From a bacterium (GTDB taxonomy: Bacteria; UBP6; UBA1177): DNA of 64,000 nt. A model generated the notes under the pieces. It did not search any database and was not told the origin of the DNA. It was given only the letters and a program-made list of their open reading frames with translations. Positions within the stretch are counted from its first letter, which is position 1; each line of letters begins with the position of its first letter. Made by a program: the position numbers and the translations under genes. The DNA lies in NCBI GenBank assembly GCA_017961325.1, contig JAGCXM010000030.1, positions 25,990 to 89,989 of the forward strand. Direction: 5' to 3'. This document shows, one piece after another, positions 43,301 to 51,280 of the stretch.

Positions 43301-45659
43301 CGATATCAATTACTACACCTATACTTCAGTAATGGACTACCAGAGAGAAGTTTACATCCACGCAGTAGGTCTCGGAAAATACGACCTTGCAGCACTCAAA
43401 TTCGTTTACGGACGTTCTTTCGAACATGTCAAGGTTGCTGGTGAAGGCGAATACGGAGAACTTGTTCGTCAGGGTGATGAGGATGATACTTACGAAGGAA
43501 AGAGACCGAATCCTTTGAGAGATAAGGCATATCCTGATTATGTAAGAACCAACGAAGAATACCTTGACGAAAACGGAAAACTTAAAACCGTCAAAGTTCC
43601 GACCAAAATCTACACCTACTATGATGATAATGGCAAAAAGGTAGAAAAACTCGCTCCTAACGTAAAACGAAGCCTTGGGGGAGACCTCAAACAAACAACC
43701 AACGAAGATGAAGATGTAGTTTATGATTATGATTATGATTGCGAAAGCTCACTTGCACAGTGCAATTCAAATTTAACCTATCTTATCAACGATGGCAGAC
43801 ATTATGAATACGCTTTCATTACCGATGAAAAATCTTCCGATGATCCGAGAGCAAACACATTCGATGCCGGCTACATGGCTTCCGATGTAATCAGAAGCAT
43901 GGTTGATATGGACAACGCTTACTACTTCCTGAGATTCTTCAGAAGAGGTAATCCGAAATTCAGAGAATTCCGCGGCAGAACATCCATGAAGATGATTTAC
44001 GACACTCTTTTCAGCAAATACAAATACATCCACTTCATGCTTGATTTCAACTTCTACGTTTACTCAAAATGGTATTCTTATTTGGTAAAAACGCAATACG
44101 GTTCTCCATGCAACCCGTACATTGTAACGCCAAACAGCACCGAATTGGGTGATGTGAACAGAGCTAAAAACTACATTTGCGACGAGTACCACAGAGCTCT
44201 CAAAGGTGAAGAATACTGGATTGACGAGAACGGCGAGCTTAGAACCCTCACTCCAATGGGTCCGGCAGACTATGTAATTGCCGGCATGGAAGGTATCAAT
44301 TACTTCTACTACAACGTTCTTTACAGACCGGCTGTCGGTACATATCTCCTTGTCGGTGGGAAAAATGCAGACAGTACGGAACTGGATGATCCGGATATGG
44401 CCGGCAAAATCGAAGGAGAACAGATCGGTTATTACACATCTTCCGAAAACTACGTTGACGGTGTTGAGGAAATGGTTAGGAATGCTTATGTAACAGTAGA
44501 TCCGGTTTACGGGCGTTTCCAGAAAGACCGCTATGACATTCAGGACAACGAGAACATTTACTACGATAAAGTCTTGAGAAGAGGCTACGCGGAAGAAAAG
44601 ATGGTTGCTATCTACGCTATTGCTAACGCAGGATGGTTCGATGCGAAGTACAGAAGAGAAAGCCGTGCAAACAGCGTTGACCAAATGTTCGAAGGTCTTG
44701 AGAATGTTAAGTTTTCAATGCTTTCCGATGTTGTCGATGAAGAAGCTCTCTTCTCATTTGCTCCGTATTGTTTACATGTAACGAAATACGATAAAAACGG
44801 CTTTGTAGAAGAAGCTAACCTTGTAAAAGTTGATACCCCTCTCAACCTTCTTACGAACTGGGCTATCAACCCGCCGTTCCCGGATTGTAAAAGAAACGAA
44901 AACGGCGAATGCATTTTGGTAGATGTTAAGATTAGTGAAGACCTTACGACACAAGACTGTATTGATGATAATTTGGCCTATGTTCCGAAGAAAAATATCT
45001 GTTCGCAGCTTGGTGATGACTATATTCCGGTTCACGCTGGTTGGACTTACTTCGACAAGATGTGGCCGATGTACTGGACTATGGGCAACGTTGCTAACAC
45101 CTCGGCAGATACTTCGGTTCTCCAGAGATTCGTAGCTTACAGAATCAACGTATACGACATTGATAATTATCCGGAACCCGATGTAAACGAAGTCCAGTTC
45201 CTTAACAAGGACGGAAATGCTTACTACAGAGCTGTTCTTGCAAAATCGGTTCTTGATGTTCAGGATCAGAATGCACTTGCTACCTGGAAAAACTGCCAGA
45301 GCGAACTGAAGGACAGCCCGGAATTCGGATCAGACAGAATCGATGAAGAGTGTCTTAGCAGAGTAACATATACATCAGACGGTGCTGCAGCTGCAGGTGA
45401 TCCGGAGCTTGAAGGAACTCAGCGTTTCGATTCTAGAGATGCTTTCCGTCAGTATCTTTCCGACAAATACTCAAGACTTTCTCCGTCATTCAGACTTGTT
45501 CAGAGTGCAGGCAAACTCAAAGACAGTGAGGAAGCTGACATCGCTGAAGGTGCTGAAAGCTGGTCGAGACTGGTCATAATGGAAACAACGATTGATCAGC
45601 TCAACTCTTTCGCAGCTGACAACCTCGGTTTCGCAGTTGAGTATGCTTCACGCTACTAA
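40374..45659 (+). CDS. Giant lipoprotein metalloprotease (metzincin-like HExxHxxGxxH)
   Basis: The 1761-residue product has a lipoprotein signal ending MMAVSC (Cys23), so it is anchored in a membrane and probably faces outward or into the periplasm. The zinc site AEHEMGHTMGLRHNFIGS has His907, Glu908, His911 and His917. About 75 residues later SVMDYQ (Met987) looks like a Met-turn. This is the pattern of zinc-dependent metzincin-type proteases; the GLRHNF extension is typical of large bacterial zinc-dependent metalloproteases of this type. The rest is rich in Tyr, Asp and Asn, with scattered Cys pairs (ENYNECLKKI, CEVEAG). It lies 16 bases after the barrel gene behind AAGGAGG, and a strong terminator follows. 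The substrate is unknown. Confidence 0.85.
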   Translation: MNLTKKALSLLIALIAVMMAVSCTTERSAVDKTDELALDKRLFEGEFFFRQTIVDLPYTADYAFIGESSGGKVVKWKITENWLIAYNVWDKLTAVDTNEIVDVNETPIVAYPIAAHYDIVPSENPTTGEALPVLVPNTDRPWNERRYFSLATYSRSGVTNYELQYLSLTQEWGAPFYRAGLTTATDWEFYAHDGTFIQPKKYRDYTAIKDDEERYNKEVEWFQFFSTEYFEPINDWDSIYNWDDIDEFVGNEPAAVTYRFVFSKINRDVVGRRDYDIKSKTFKWTPGAKDNGFRPLEYPDEMFREYGFFTNKFKGYDNYHGYREDNYHTLANYWNMAWADADKNWNFKCKKGENYNECLKKIKYQQKIVFTSSPKTPLRMLPANCAITKDYNYAMLGARYAAMNPGSDTRAFDEWYFENYKNDFFKVVNGVKVRDLEWYTGNIDKDYPDWKEKCFVPDRQAWIQKWDGSFIDEDNEDMAKLLDQYRNDIVVMVPNPVESYVPARDGKALYGFENYYNLSSDSRENAVKICVKKEEADQYDEEKVMYFTSCKTNDDKMSELYVDEFGYAEWRGDRWDCQIFAEDEKCPEDYVEAKAACVLTEERTCEVEAGLPVLRHKYDNGNPYAALINWVDKPTEYGILGVSQWNVNPETGMSLGGGSNIAGSVLAWSNTRAIELARVLIDEKDPAGWDWKELINPDYSKTPEVIWDNNAKAATKKAVAKPWNKSYGPANLMTMVKPSNKGKTIQERIQEISLEQELKTRNYDRFDFSSLIGNSKWETKMVPYSIKKNLFPWMNPSDNPAYTDEQKEMMQPWFVGPAAMEAEMVKYLKAKSLDFDFDESFMDGSIIQFIKEKQNELYKEMKFELQEDGTPNWDKIGDKNKKKYEDALIYAIYDPLEKMQYKGVAEHEMGHTMGLRHNFIGSTDQKNYVDNYYASENYPAMMDGIKNLLIEEQAKENYDSATFGIKAYRYKKAFDTDINYYTYTSVMDYQREVYIHAVGLGKYDLAALKFVYGRSFEHVKVAGEGEYGELVRQGDEDDTYEGKRPNPLRDKAYPDYVRTNEEYLDENGKLKTVKVPTKIYTYYDDNGKKVEKLAPNVKRSLGGDLKQTTNEDEDVVYDYDYDCESSLAQCNSNLTYLINDGRHYEYAFITDEKSSDDPRANTFDAGYMASDVIRSMVDMDNAYYFLRFFRRGNPKFREFRGRTSMKMIYDTLFSKYKYIHFMLDFNFYVYSKWYSYLVKTQYGSPCNPYIVTPNSTELGDVNRAKNYICDEYHRALKGEEYWIDENGELRTLTPMGPADYVIAGMEGINYFYYNVLYRPAVGTYLLVGGKNADSTELDDPDMAGKIEGEQIGYYTSSENYVDGVEEMVRNAYVTVDPVYGRFQKDRYDIQDNENIYYDKVLRRGYAEEKMVAIYAIANAGWFDAKYRRESRANSVDQMFEGLENVKFSMLSDVVDEEALFSFAPYCLHVTKYDKNGFVEEANLVKVDTPLNLLTNWAINPPFPDCKRNENGECILVDVKISEDLTTQDCIDDNLAYVPKKNICSQLGDDYIPVHAGWTYFDKMWPMYWTMGNVANTSADTSVLQRFVAYRINVYDIDNYPEPDVNEVQFLNKDGNAYYRAVLAKSVLDVQDQNALATWKNCQSELKDSPEFGSDRIDEECLSRVTYTSDGAAAAGDPELEGTQRFDSRDAFRQYLSDKYSRLSPSFRLVQSAGKLKDSEEADIAEGAESWSRLVIMETTIDQLNSFAADNLGFAVEYASRY

Positions 45660-45683
45660 ACCCTGACGAAACGGGTTTTTACA

Positions 45684-45711
45684 GGGGAGCTTCGGCTCCC
45701 CTTTTTTTTTT
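45684..45711 (+). terminator. Rho-independent terminator after the metalloprotease gene
   Basis: A seven-base-pair GC-rich stem (45684-45690 with 45695-45701) closes a TTCG tetraloop and is followed by ten T residues (45702-45711). Confidence 0.95.
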
Positions 45712-45730
45712 GCCTGAAAATCAAAGCAAA

Positions 45731-45759
45731 TTGACAAAAAACGCGCATTATCATAATAT
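45731..45759 (+). promoter_or_regulatory. Near-consensus promoter of the unknown membrane cluster
   Basis: TTGACA (45731-45736) and TAATAT (45754-45759) are exactly 17 bases apart. It starts 20 bases after the terminator T-run. This is the best promoter match in the window and drives the 45.8-51.3 kb genes. Confidence 0.65.
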
Positions 45760-45787
45760 TACTGGTTTTGAACGTTTGGGGCGGAAT

Positions 45788-46072
45788 TTGGCAGCTTTAG
45801 ATAAAATAAAAAGCGAAGAAAACAGCTTGAAGACAGTTGTCGATGAAGATTTGGCAGAATTTCTGGTTTCCAAAGATCTGCTTCCTATTTCATTGATTCT
45901 ATTGGATGTTTTCCTTCCGTTCGAGCGGTTCATAAAAGTTATGCTTACAATTTCAGAACCGCTTGCCGGACTGTTTTTCGGAGAGAATGCAGCCAGAAAA
46001 ATAGCTTTTTTTTCTTCACGGGAAAATTCTTTTACCGCTTTGAAGGAAGCTCTTGAAAGAGGCAAGGAATGA
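45788..46072 (+). CDS. Small protein of the unknown membrane cluster
   Basis: I do not recognise this protein. The open frame extends back to 45710, but that part covers the terminator tail and the promoter, so the real start is probably downstream. TTG 45788, with a G-rich stretch about five bases before it, gives 94 residues. The sequence is helical with one hydrophobic stretch (LLPISLILLDVFLPF) and ends ALKEALERGKE. There is no signal peptide. The stop overlaps the next start (ATGA), so it is coupled to the MutL-like gene. It may be a soluble or peripheral adaptor for the membrane proteins downstream. The start choice is uncertain. Confidence 0.5.
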   Translation: MAALDKIKSEENSLKTVVDEDLAEFLVSKDLLPISLILLDVFLPFERFIKVMLTISEPLAGLFFGENAARKIAFFSSRENSFTALKEALERGKE

Positions 46073-47478
46073 ACTCTGCGAATTTCACCGTTTTTCTTTC
46101 AATGCAGGATGTTTTACGCAAAATCGTTATCAGTTTTGATTACTACAACGAAAGTATTTCTGCTGAAATAGAAGATAAAAATGTCAAAGAAAACAACATA
46201 TTGCTTGATTTAAGCGAAAAAACGGCGCGGCGTATCGTCATTCCGGAAAAACTCCTGAACGCTCTTGTTATCGGCATCAGCGAAGAAGGTTCGACGCGCT
46301 CGGCAAAAAGGCTTGCATGGTCGAAACTGCTCAATGTGAAAAAAGCCTGTTCTTCAGGTGAGTCTTTTTCGTCAATGGATTTGTCTGATATCGATTGTAT
46401 AATAATTTCAGGCGGTTATGATGATTCGATAAATAGGCGTCTGAATAGTGTGATCACCAGCCTCGGCAGAAATCCGCAGCTTGCCGAATTGAAACCTAAA
46501 ATCATTTTTGCCGGAAGCAGACTATCAGCAGATATTGCGAAGAAGGAACTCGCCCTTCCCGGAATCCAGTTTAAGGTTTTGAAGAACATTCTCGAAAACG
46601 AGACGCTGGATGATGACGGTTTTGCAAAGACTTTGCCGATAACTTCGACTGTGACACAGACTTTTTCGGAAGGGAGAATCAAAATCACGGATTTTTCATA
46701 CACCGAGGCTCTCCGCAAAATTTCTGAAGTATTCTGTATGAAGCGCGGTGAAAAAGTTCTCTCTCTTCTTTTTACCGAGAATTATTCTCTGCTCAGTCAT
46801 GGGGAAAGGGGCGCAAGAGCGACAGCTTTCAGAAACTATGCCGTTCCGCAAAAGGCTGAAACGCTCGATTTTGAGGTCTTTAAATCGGTTTTTAACGATC
46901 TTTTCATGGAGGGCCGGACGGTTTTTGATGAAAATTTTCTTCAAAAAGATGTTCTCCCGATAGATTCCGACAAAGAGAGCCTCTTTTTTGAACCTGACCG
47001 CATCGTAGCGGTGTCGCTCACGGAAAAAATCAACTTTGAAAACTTTATCGACCTTGTCTGTATTCCGGGAATAACCCGCGGAACATTTTATTTTCTTTTT
47101 GACAATTCGGGCATAGTTCTTGCTGCAATGACGGTTTTTCTGACGCAGAATAAAGACAGTAATCCGTTTCTTCGCGGTTTTTTCAATACGCAGGATATAA
47201 AAAACGGCTGGATTTTCATTCCTTACGGCAAGTTCAAGAAGGGTGCGCCGGCAGTTTTCATTGAAAAATTGGAAAGTGACAGAAAGGAGGACTTCATCCT
47301 AAGGTGGGGCGATCGCAAGATTATCGTGCTGAATGCAAATTCGGTTGTTGAAATCCACACTGCGAAAGGGGTTTTTCTCTCAAACAGTGCGGACAGTACC
47401 AAAAAAACGATAGGAACGAAGGAAAGCGGAAAAACTTTGATTTTTGATCTTCGGGAAGAGATGCACGGATGGAAATGA
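46069..47478 (+). CDS. Divergent MutL/GlmL-like protein of the unknown membrane cluster
   Basis: The 469-residue cytoplasmic protein has segments that match, in order, the actin-like ATPase-fold MutL/GlmL family (glutamate mutase accessory). DIDCIIISGGYDDSINRRLN corresponds to the family's D..L.AGG.D segment, KPKIIFAGSRLSADIAKKEL to the pViyAGN block, and KVLKNILENETLDDDGFAKT to the NV.P block. Near the end, GWIFIPYGKFKKGAPA and the closing IFDLRE fit as well. The usual N-terminal DFGST phosphate-binding motif is absent, and no glutamate mutase genes are nearby. MutL-like proteins of this kind occur beside uncharacterised membrane proteins in several phyla. The family link is moderate, and the function is unknown. 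Confidence 0.5.
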   Translation: MNSANFTVFLSMQDVLRKIVISFDYYNESISAEIEDKNVKENNILLDLSEKTARRIVIPEKLLNALVIGISEEGSTRSAKRLAWSKLLNVKKACSSGESFSSMDLSDIDCIIISGGYDDSINRRLNSVITSLGRNPQLAELKPKIIFAGSRLSADIAKKELALPGIQFKVLKNILENETLDDDGFAKTLPITSTVTQTFSEGRIKITDFSYTEALRKISEVFCMKRGEKVLSLLFTENYSLLSHGERGARATAFRNYAVPQKAETLDFEVFKSVFNDLFMEGRTVFDENFLQKDVLPIDSDKESLFFEPDRIVAVSLTEKINFENFIDLVCIPGITRGTFYFLFDNSGIVLAAMTVFLTQNKDSNPFLRGFFNTQDIKNGWIFIPYGKFKKGAPAVFIEKLESDRKEDFILRWGDRKIIVLNANSVVEIHTAKGVFLSNSADSTKKTIGTKESGKTLIFDLREEMHGWK

Positions 47479-48206
47479 TTTTCGACATAAAAACACTTCC
47501 GGTTATCGTGATTTTCTTAGTTTCGATTGTTCTGCCGATGATTTTGTCAAAAAAATTCCGTTCAAGACTTTCCAACGAAACGCAGCTTTTACTGAAGTTC
47601 ATCAAAACGACAATAGATGAAGACAGCGGAAGAATCGTCTTCAACAGTTCGATAGATTCCAAGGCTCACCCGCTTTTTGCTGCTGCGGTCAGATTTATTG
47701 ACGGAATTTTGACTTCAAGCGATTCCGGTGACCTTGTGAGAGCTACGATTCCTGAAGAATTCGGTATAGTTTCCGCAAAAAACAGAAATTTTGCTGCGAT
47801 TCATTTCGTTCCCCTTTCCAACGCCAACAACACGTTTTACACAACGGTAGGAAAACGCGATTCAAATGCATCGCTCGTAGTCAACATTTCTGACGGATCT
47901 GCGATTTCAGACCACGATTCATACAATTCCGACTCCGATAAAAAACGGATCGCCATTTCGTGTTCAATAGAAGGAATCATGATTGACGCCATAAATTCAA
48001 AAAAATGCCTGATTTCGGTTGAGCCGTTTCTGCTAAGCACGCAGATAAAGCAGTTGAAAAATGAAAAGAATCTTGATTCAGCCGGCGTTTATCTGTTCCT
48101 GGCTTTTGTTGCTTTTGCGATAATAGCTCTTTCCGTTTGTTTGACGCTTGTACGCTTCGATCCGGTTTTTGTCCAATTTTTGAAAATCATCGGGGTATGC
48201 GAATGA
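47475..48206 (+). CDS. Two-helix membrane protein of the unknown cluster
   Basis: Two in-frame ATG codons (47469 and 47475) are possible. I chose 47475 because it overlaps the previous stop as ATGA, like the other junctions here. The roughly 243-residue protein has an N-terminal membrane helix (TLPVIVIFLVSIVLPMIL), a cytoplasmic or periplasmic alpha/beta domain with a Ser/Asp-rich stretch (SDHDSYNSDSDKK) and a C-terminal helix (GVYLFLAFVAFAIIALSVCL). I recognise no motif. It may correspond to one half of DUF6754-type membrane proteins found with MutL-like genes elsewhere, which is a weak recollection. Confidence 0.65.
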   Translation: MIFDIKTLPVIVIFLVSIVLPMILSKKFRSRLSNETQLLLKFIKTTIDEDSGRIVFNSSIDSKAHPLFAAAVRFIDGILTSSDSGDLVRATIPEEFGIVSAKNRNFAAIHFVPLSNANNTFYTTVGKRDSNASLVVNISDGSAISDHDSYNSDSDKKRIAISCSIEGIMIDAINSKKCLISVEPFLLSTQIKQLKNEKNLDSAGVYLFLAFVAFAIIALSVCLTLVRFDPVFVQFLKIIGVCE

Positions 48207-49708
48207 AAAACAAAATCTTTTCTGTGTTCGTTTTAGTCTGCATAGTTACGGTTTTTATAATAATTTCATACGGCTTTGAAAGCAGTATACTCACGAAAAC
48301 CGTCAGATGGGCTGAAATCGTCATCGTTCTTTCGTTTTTTGCAGGTTTCGTCAAGTTTCTCGGGCGGGAAATCTCGTCAATCTCGACATCTTTCAAAAAC
48401 TTAAAGGAATCTTTTGCATCGAAGAAAACCGTTTCGCTCATAAAGGAGATAACGAGTGACGTTCTGTCGCATGAAGGCGGAGAAAAAAACAGGCTGTCGA
48501 ATCTGCCGACTGTTTCCCAGACACGTGGAAAACGTTCCAAGCATCTTTATAAGTTGTTGAATTCATTGGTGATATTCGTTTCGGCGGCGGCAACTTTCAT
48601 TTTGGGTTTCGTAAACCCGGATCAAGGCCGCTATACTTTTGAAAATATTGTAAGGGAGCAGCCTGATTTTTTGGCCCAGACAGCTCTTCTTTTCATTGAA
48701 AGTGATCCGCATCTTTCAAAATTCCCTTCTCCGAAAAAGCTGGCTCTGTATATTTCTTCCGATGTTTCCGCTGACTTTTTTCCGTCGGAAGAGATGTTGA
48801 AGAATGCAGGAATTTCGCTTGAAAACTATCAGAAGCTCATAGCGGAAAATAAAATTATGAAAAATGCGGAACTTCACAACGATGTCGGAACGATTTTCAT
48901 AAACCAGAACGAAATGAAGTTTGTTAAAGAGGTGAGGGAAAAGGTTAAAACGGCATCGATCGAGATAATTTCAGATACCTTCCCGGTTGCCCGCGAGCTT
49001 AAAGAGTGGTTCGACAGTTCGCTTTCCTCTCTGAAGAAAGAAACGCTTGAATCCGATTCGGAAATGAACATCAGGGATTTTGTTTTTTCGGGCATCGTCG
49101 TTGAAGGTAGCGGAGCCGAGCTTGAAGCGTGGCTTGCAGGAGAAAAAAAGCTTCTCTTCTATGAAATCAATGTGAAATCGACGAAGGATATGTTCAGGTA
49201 CAACAGTTTTCTGACGAACAGCAGAATTGCCGAGATGACTTCTGAAAAACTGCCTGCATTGGGTTCCCCCATGCTTTCGCCCGAAAGCAACAGGCGCATC
49301 GCGGCAAAATTTCTGGAAACAGGAATAACGACAAGTCCGGAAATCAAAGGATTCATACGCTGGATCTACCGTTATATTCTTGATCCGCTTCTTTCATCTT
49401 TCGTAGCACTGCTGATGCTTAATATGATTGTGACCGTATACACTAAATTTTCAGTTAAAAATTATTCGTACGGCATCATAACACTGGCTTTCGCGCTTAC
49501 TTTGACAGGTTTCACCAACCAGTATGCTGTTTTTGCTCAGAATTATCTTCCGGATTGGCACGGTCCTCTGGCCCCGGGCTGGGTTATGAATTCGATCGCC
49601 GTTCCGGTTTTCAAGGCTTTGGCGATAGGAACTGCGTCAGGAATCCTGTTTTTTGTTGTTGAAAACGTCTATTCGGCGATTTTTTCCGGCAACGGGAGGG
49701 ATAAGTGA
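48203..49708 (+). CDS. Multi-helix membrane protein of the unknown cluster
   Basis: The ATG at 48203 overlaps the previous stop (ATGA); an alternative is at 48197. The 501-residue protein has two N-terminal helices (FSVFVLVCIVTVFIIISYGF and AEIVIVLSFFAGFV), one near 120-140 (VIFVSAAATFILGFVNP), a large soluble domain (about 145-400) and three C-terminal helices (LLSSFVALLMLNMIVTVY, YGIITLAFALTLTGFTN, ALAIGTASGILFFVV). No enzyme motif is visible. The soluble domain holds repeated helix-turn segments (PSPKKLALYISSDV, PSEEMLKNAGISLENYQKL). It is the largest membrane component of the unit and is coupled to its neighbours on both sides. Confidence 0.7.
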   Translation: MKNKIFSVFVLVCIVTVFIIISYGFESSILTKTVRWAEIVIVLSFFAGFVKFLGREISSISTSFKNLKESFASKKTVSLIKEITSDVLSHEGGEKNRLSNLPTVSQTRGKRSKHLYKLLNSLVIFVSAAATFILGFVNPDQGRYTFENIVREQPDFLAQTALLFIESDPHLSKFPSPKKLALYISSDVSADFFPSEEMLKNAGISLENYQKLIAENKIMKNAELHNDVGTIFINQNEMKFVKEVREKVKTASIEIISDTFPVARELKEWFDSSLSSLKKETLESDSEMNIRDFVFSGIVVEGSGAELEAWLAGEKKLLFYEINVKSTKDMFRYNSFLTNSRIAEMTSEKLPALGSPMLSPESNRRIAAKFLETGITTSPEIKGFIRWIYRYILDPLLSSFVALLMLNMIVTVYTKFSVKNYSYGIITLAFALTLTGFTNQYAVFAQNYLPDWHGPLAPGWVMNSIAVPVFKALAIGTASGILFFVVENVYSAIFSGNGRDK

Positions 49709-50610
49709 AGAATTTTATGAAAAGTGTTTCATATTTTTTTTCTCAAATTCCCCGTTGGGGATTGATTATTCCTATTCTGGCAGCAATACTTTTCCGTTAT
49801 TTTATGATTGAAAATCCGCAGAGCGGTTTTGAGCAGAAAGCTGAAAAACAGGTGGAGTTTAATATCGTTCCGACAGAATCAGATATGAAAGTTTTTGAAA
49901 TCGTTAACAATCTTCCTCACGGATCCAAAGTTCTGATTCTTGTCAACTACGGTCCGGAGTCGAGATACGAACTTGAAACGGCGATGTCTGCTCTGATTGT
50001 CGCGCTTGCCGAAAAAAATATAGGAATCGCATTTGCGACGATGATTCCTAACGGTATTGAATCTGCTTTCATGGCGGTAGAAAAAAGTATCGAAAACGGC
50101 AGTTTCGGCAAGGAGCGTTTCGTTTACGGCCACGAATATACTCATCTTGGTTTTATCGTCGGCGGAACTATCGCTTCGTATCTTATTGCAAACAATTTCG
50201 GGGAAGTGAGGGAGCGTGATATTTTTGACGGCAGAACCGACATCCGCCAGCCGCTTATGAGCGGAATCAACGCGATTTCCGATTTTTCGGCAGTATTCGA
50301 GTTTTCATCGCAGACTTTTGACGGAATTCCCGGATTGGTTTCATTTGCGGCGACCCTGAATAACAAAGAGGTGAAAAAGGTTGCATTCTGTTCGTCCGAT
50401 ATGCTGCCGGCGTATATTCCTTTCTACAATTCGCTTTATTTCGACGGACTTGTCGGCGGCTTCAAATCAATTGCGGTTTTCATTCATGAGATCAATCCGG
50501 CAATCAAGATCGAAAGGCAGTACAATACCCTTTCGATGATTTTGCTCTACATAATCGGACTTGTGGTTTTTGCGAACTTGATAAATTTTGGTAAAAAAGA
50601 CAAGCGATGA
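49705..50610 (+). CDS. Membrane-anchored protein with PxGxxVL-type domain
   Basis: It starts with GTG at 49705, overlapping the previous stop (GTGA) behind GGGAGGG. The 301-residue protein has an N-terminal helix (WGLIIPILAAILFRYFM), a soluble domain and a C-terminal helix (LSMILLYIIGLVVFANLI). The domain includes NLPHGSKVLILVNYGPESRY, ETAMSALIVALAEKNIGIAF and VYGHEYTHLGFIVGGTIASY. From memory, uncharacterised proteins beside MutL-like genes in Chloroflexi- and Armatimonadetes-type genomes share the P.G..VLVS.DY.P...E..PM and YG.DYV.LG...G patterns. The function is unknown. A Rossmann-like fold is suggested by the alternating strands and helices. Confidence 0.65.
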   Translation: MKNFMKSVSYFFSQIPRWGLIIPILAAILFRYFMIENPQSGFEQKAEKQVEFNIVPTESDMKVFEIVNNLPHGSKVLILVNYGPESRYELETAMSALIVALAEKNIGIAFATMIPNGIESAFMAVEKSIENGSFGKERFVYGHEYTHLGFIVGGTIASYLIANNFGEVRERDIFDGRTDIRQPLMSGINAISDFSAVFEFSSQTFDGIPGLVSFAATLNNKEVKKVAFCSSDMLPAYIPFYNSLYFDGLVGGFKSIAVFIHEINPAIKIERQYNTLSMILLYIIGLVVFANLINFGKKDKR

Positions 50611-51251
50611 ATATTTTTGATAATTTCGGTACTTTTACCGCGCTTATCCTGACTGTTGCGGTATTTTCGGGGTTTTTCAGGCAGAATCCGCTTTACCGTT
50701 TTGCAGAGTCGCTTTTTATCGGTGTTTCGGCCGGTTATTTTGCGGTAATCTGGTATTTTTCGATAATAAAACCGACATTCCAGGCGGCGCTTAGGGGGGA
50801 TTTGCTGATTTTGATTCCGCTCATCGCCGGACTTCTGCTTTTTATCCCTTCAAACAAGGCGGCGGTTTATTCGAAATTCAGGTTTTTGCCGGCGGCATTC
50901 ATCGTAATCGTAACTTTGGCGGTCAACATTCCGGTATACTTCAACGCCTTTCTCAAGGAAATGATAAGAACTTCGATAATTCCGCTCATTTCTTTCGATT
51001 CAGACGGAAATTTTCAACTTGACGTGACGATAAATTCGCTTTTGAGCATAATGGCGGTGACTTCGACGATGATTTTTCTTGTAGCGAGACACCGCAACAG
51101 CAACGTTCTCATACACAGGACCGGTGAAATCGGACGGTTTTACGTATTGGTTGCAATAGGAGCTGCGTTTGCGTATACTCTCCTTTCGAGACTCGTCCTT
51201 TTTATGGGTAAGATTGAATTTATTATAAATGCGGCAAAAGTAAGATTTTAA
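50607..51251 (+). CDS. Polytopic membrane protein of the unknown cluster
   Basis: The 214-residue protein overlaps the previous gene by four bases (ATGA). It has about six hydrophobic helices (TALILTVAVFSGFF, LLILIPLIAGLLLFIP, FRFLPAAFIVIVTLAVNIPV, LLSIMAVTSTMIFLVARHR, FYVLVAIGAAFAYTLLSRLV among them) with short loops and no recognisable motif. It is the last coupled gene of the unit; the S41 protease gene begins about 30 bases later with its own ribosome site. It could be a channel or an anchor subunit, but nothing in the sequence decides this. Confidence 0.65.
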   Translation: MNIFDNFGTFTALILTVAVFSGFFRQNPLYRFAESLFIGVSAGYFAVIWYFSIIKPTFQAALRGDLLILIPLIAGLLLFIPSNKAAVYSKFRFLPAAFIVIVTLAVNIPVYFNAFLKEMIRTSIIPLISFDSDGNFQLDVTINSLLSIMAVTSTMIFLVARHRNSNVLIHRTGEIGRFYVLVAIGAAFAYTLLSRLVLFMGKIEFIINAAKVRF

Positions 51252-51280
51252 TGAAAAACTTTGAAATAGGAGTTGTCCAA

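Noticed and set aside
44064..44684. 206-codon minus-strand frame inside the metalloprotease
   Set aside because: No ribosome site or recognisable protein, and it lies wholly within a gene with clear motifs on the plus strand.
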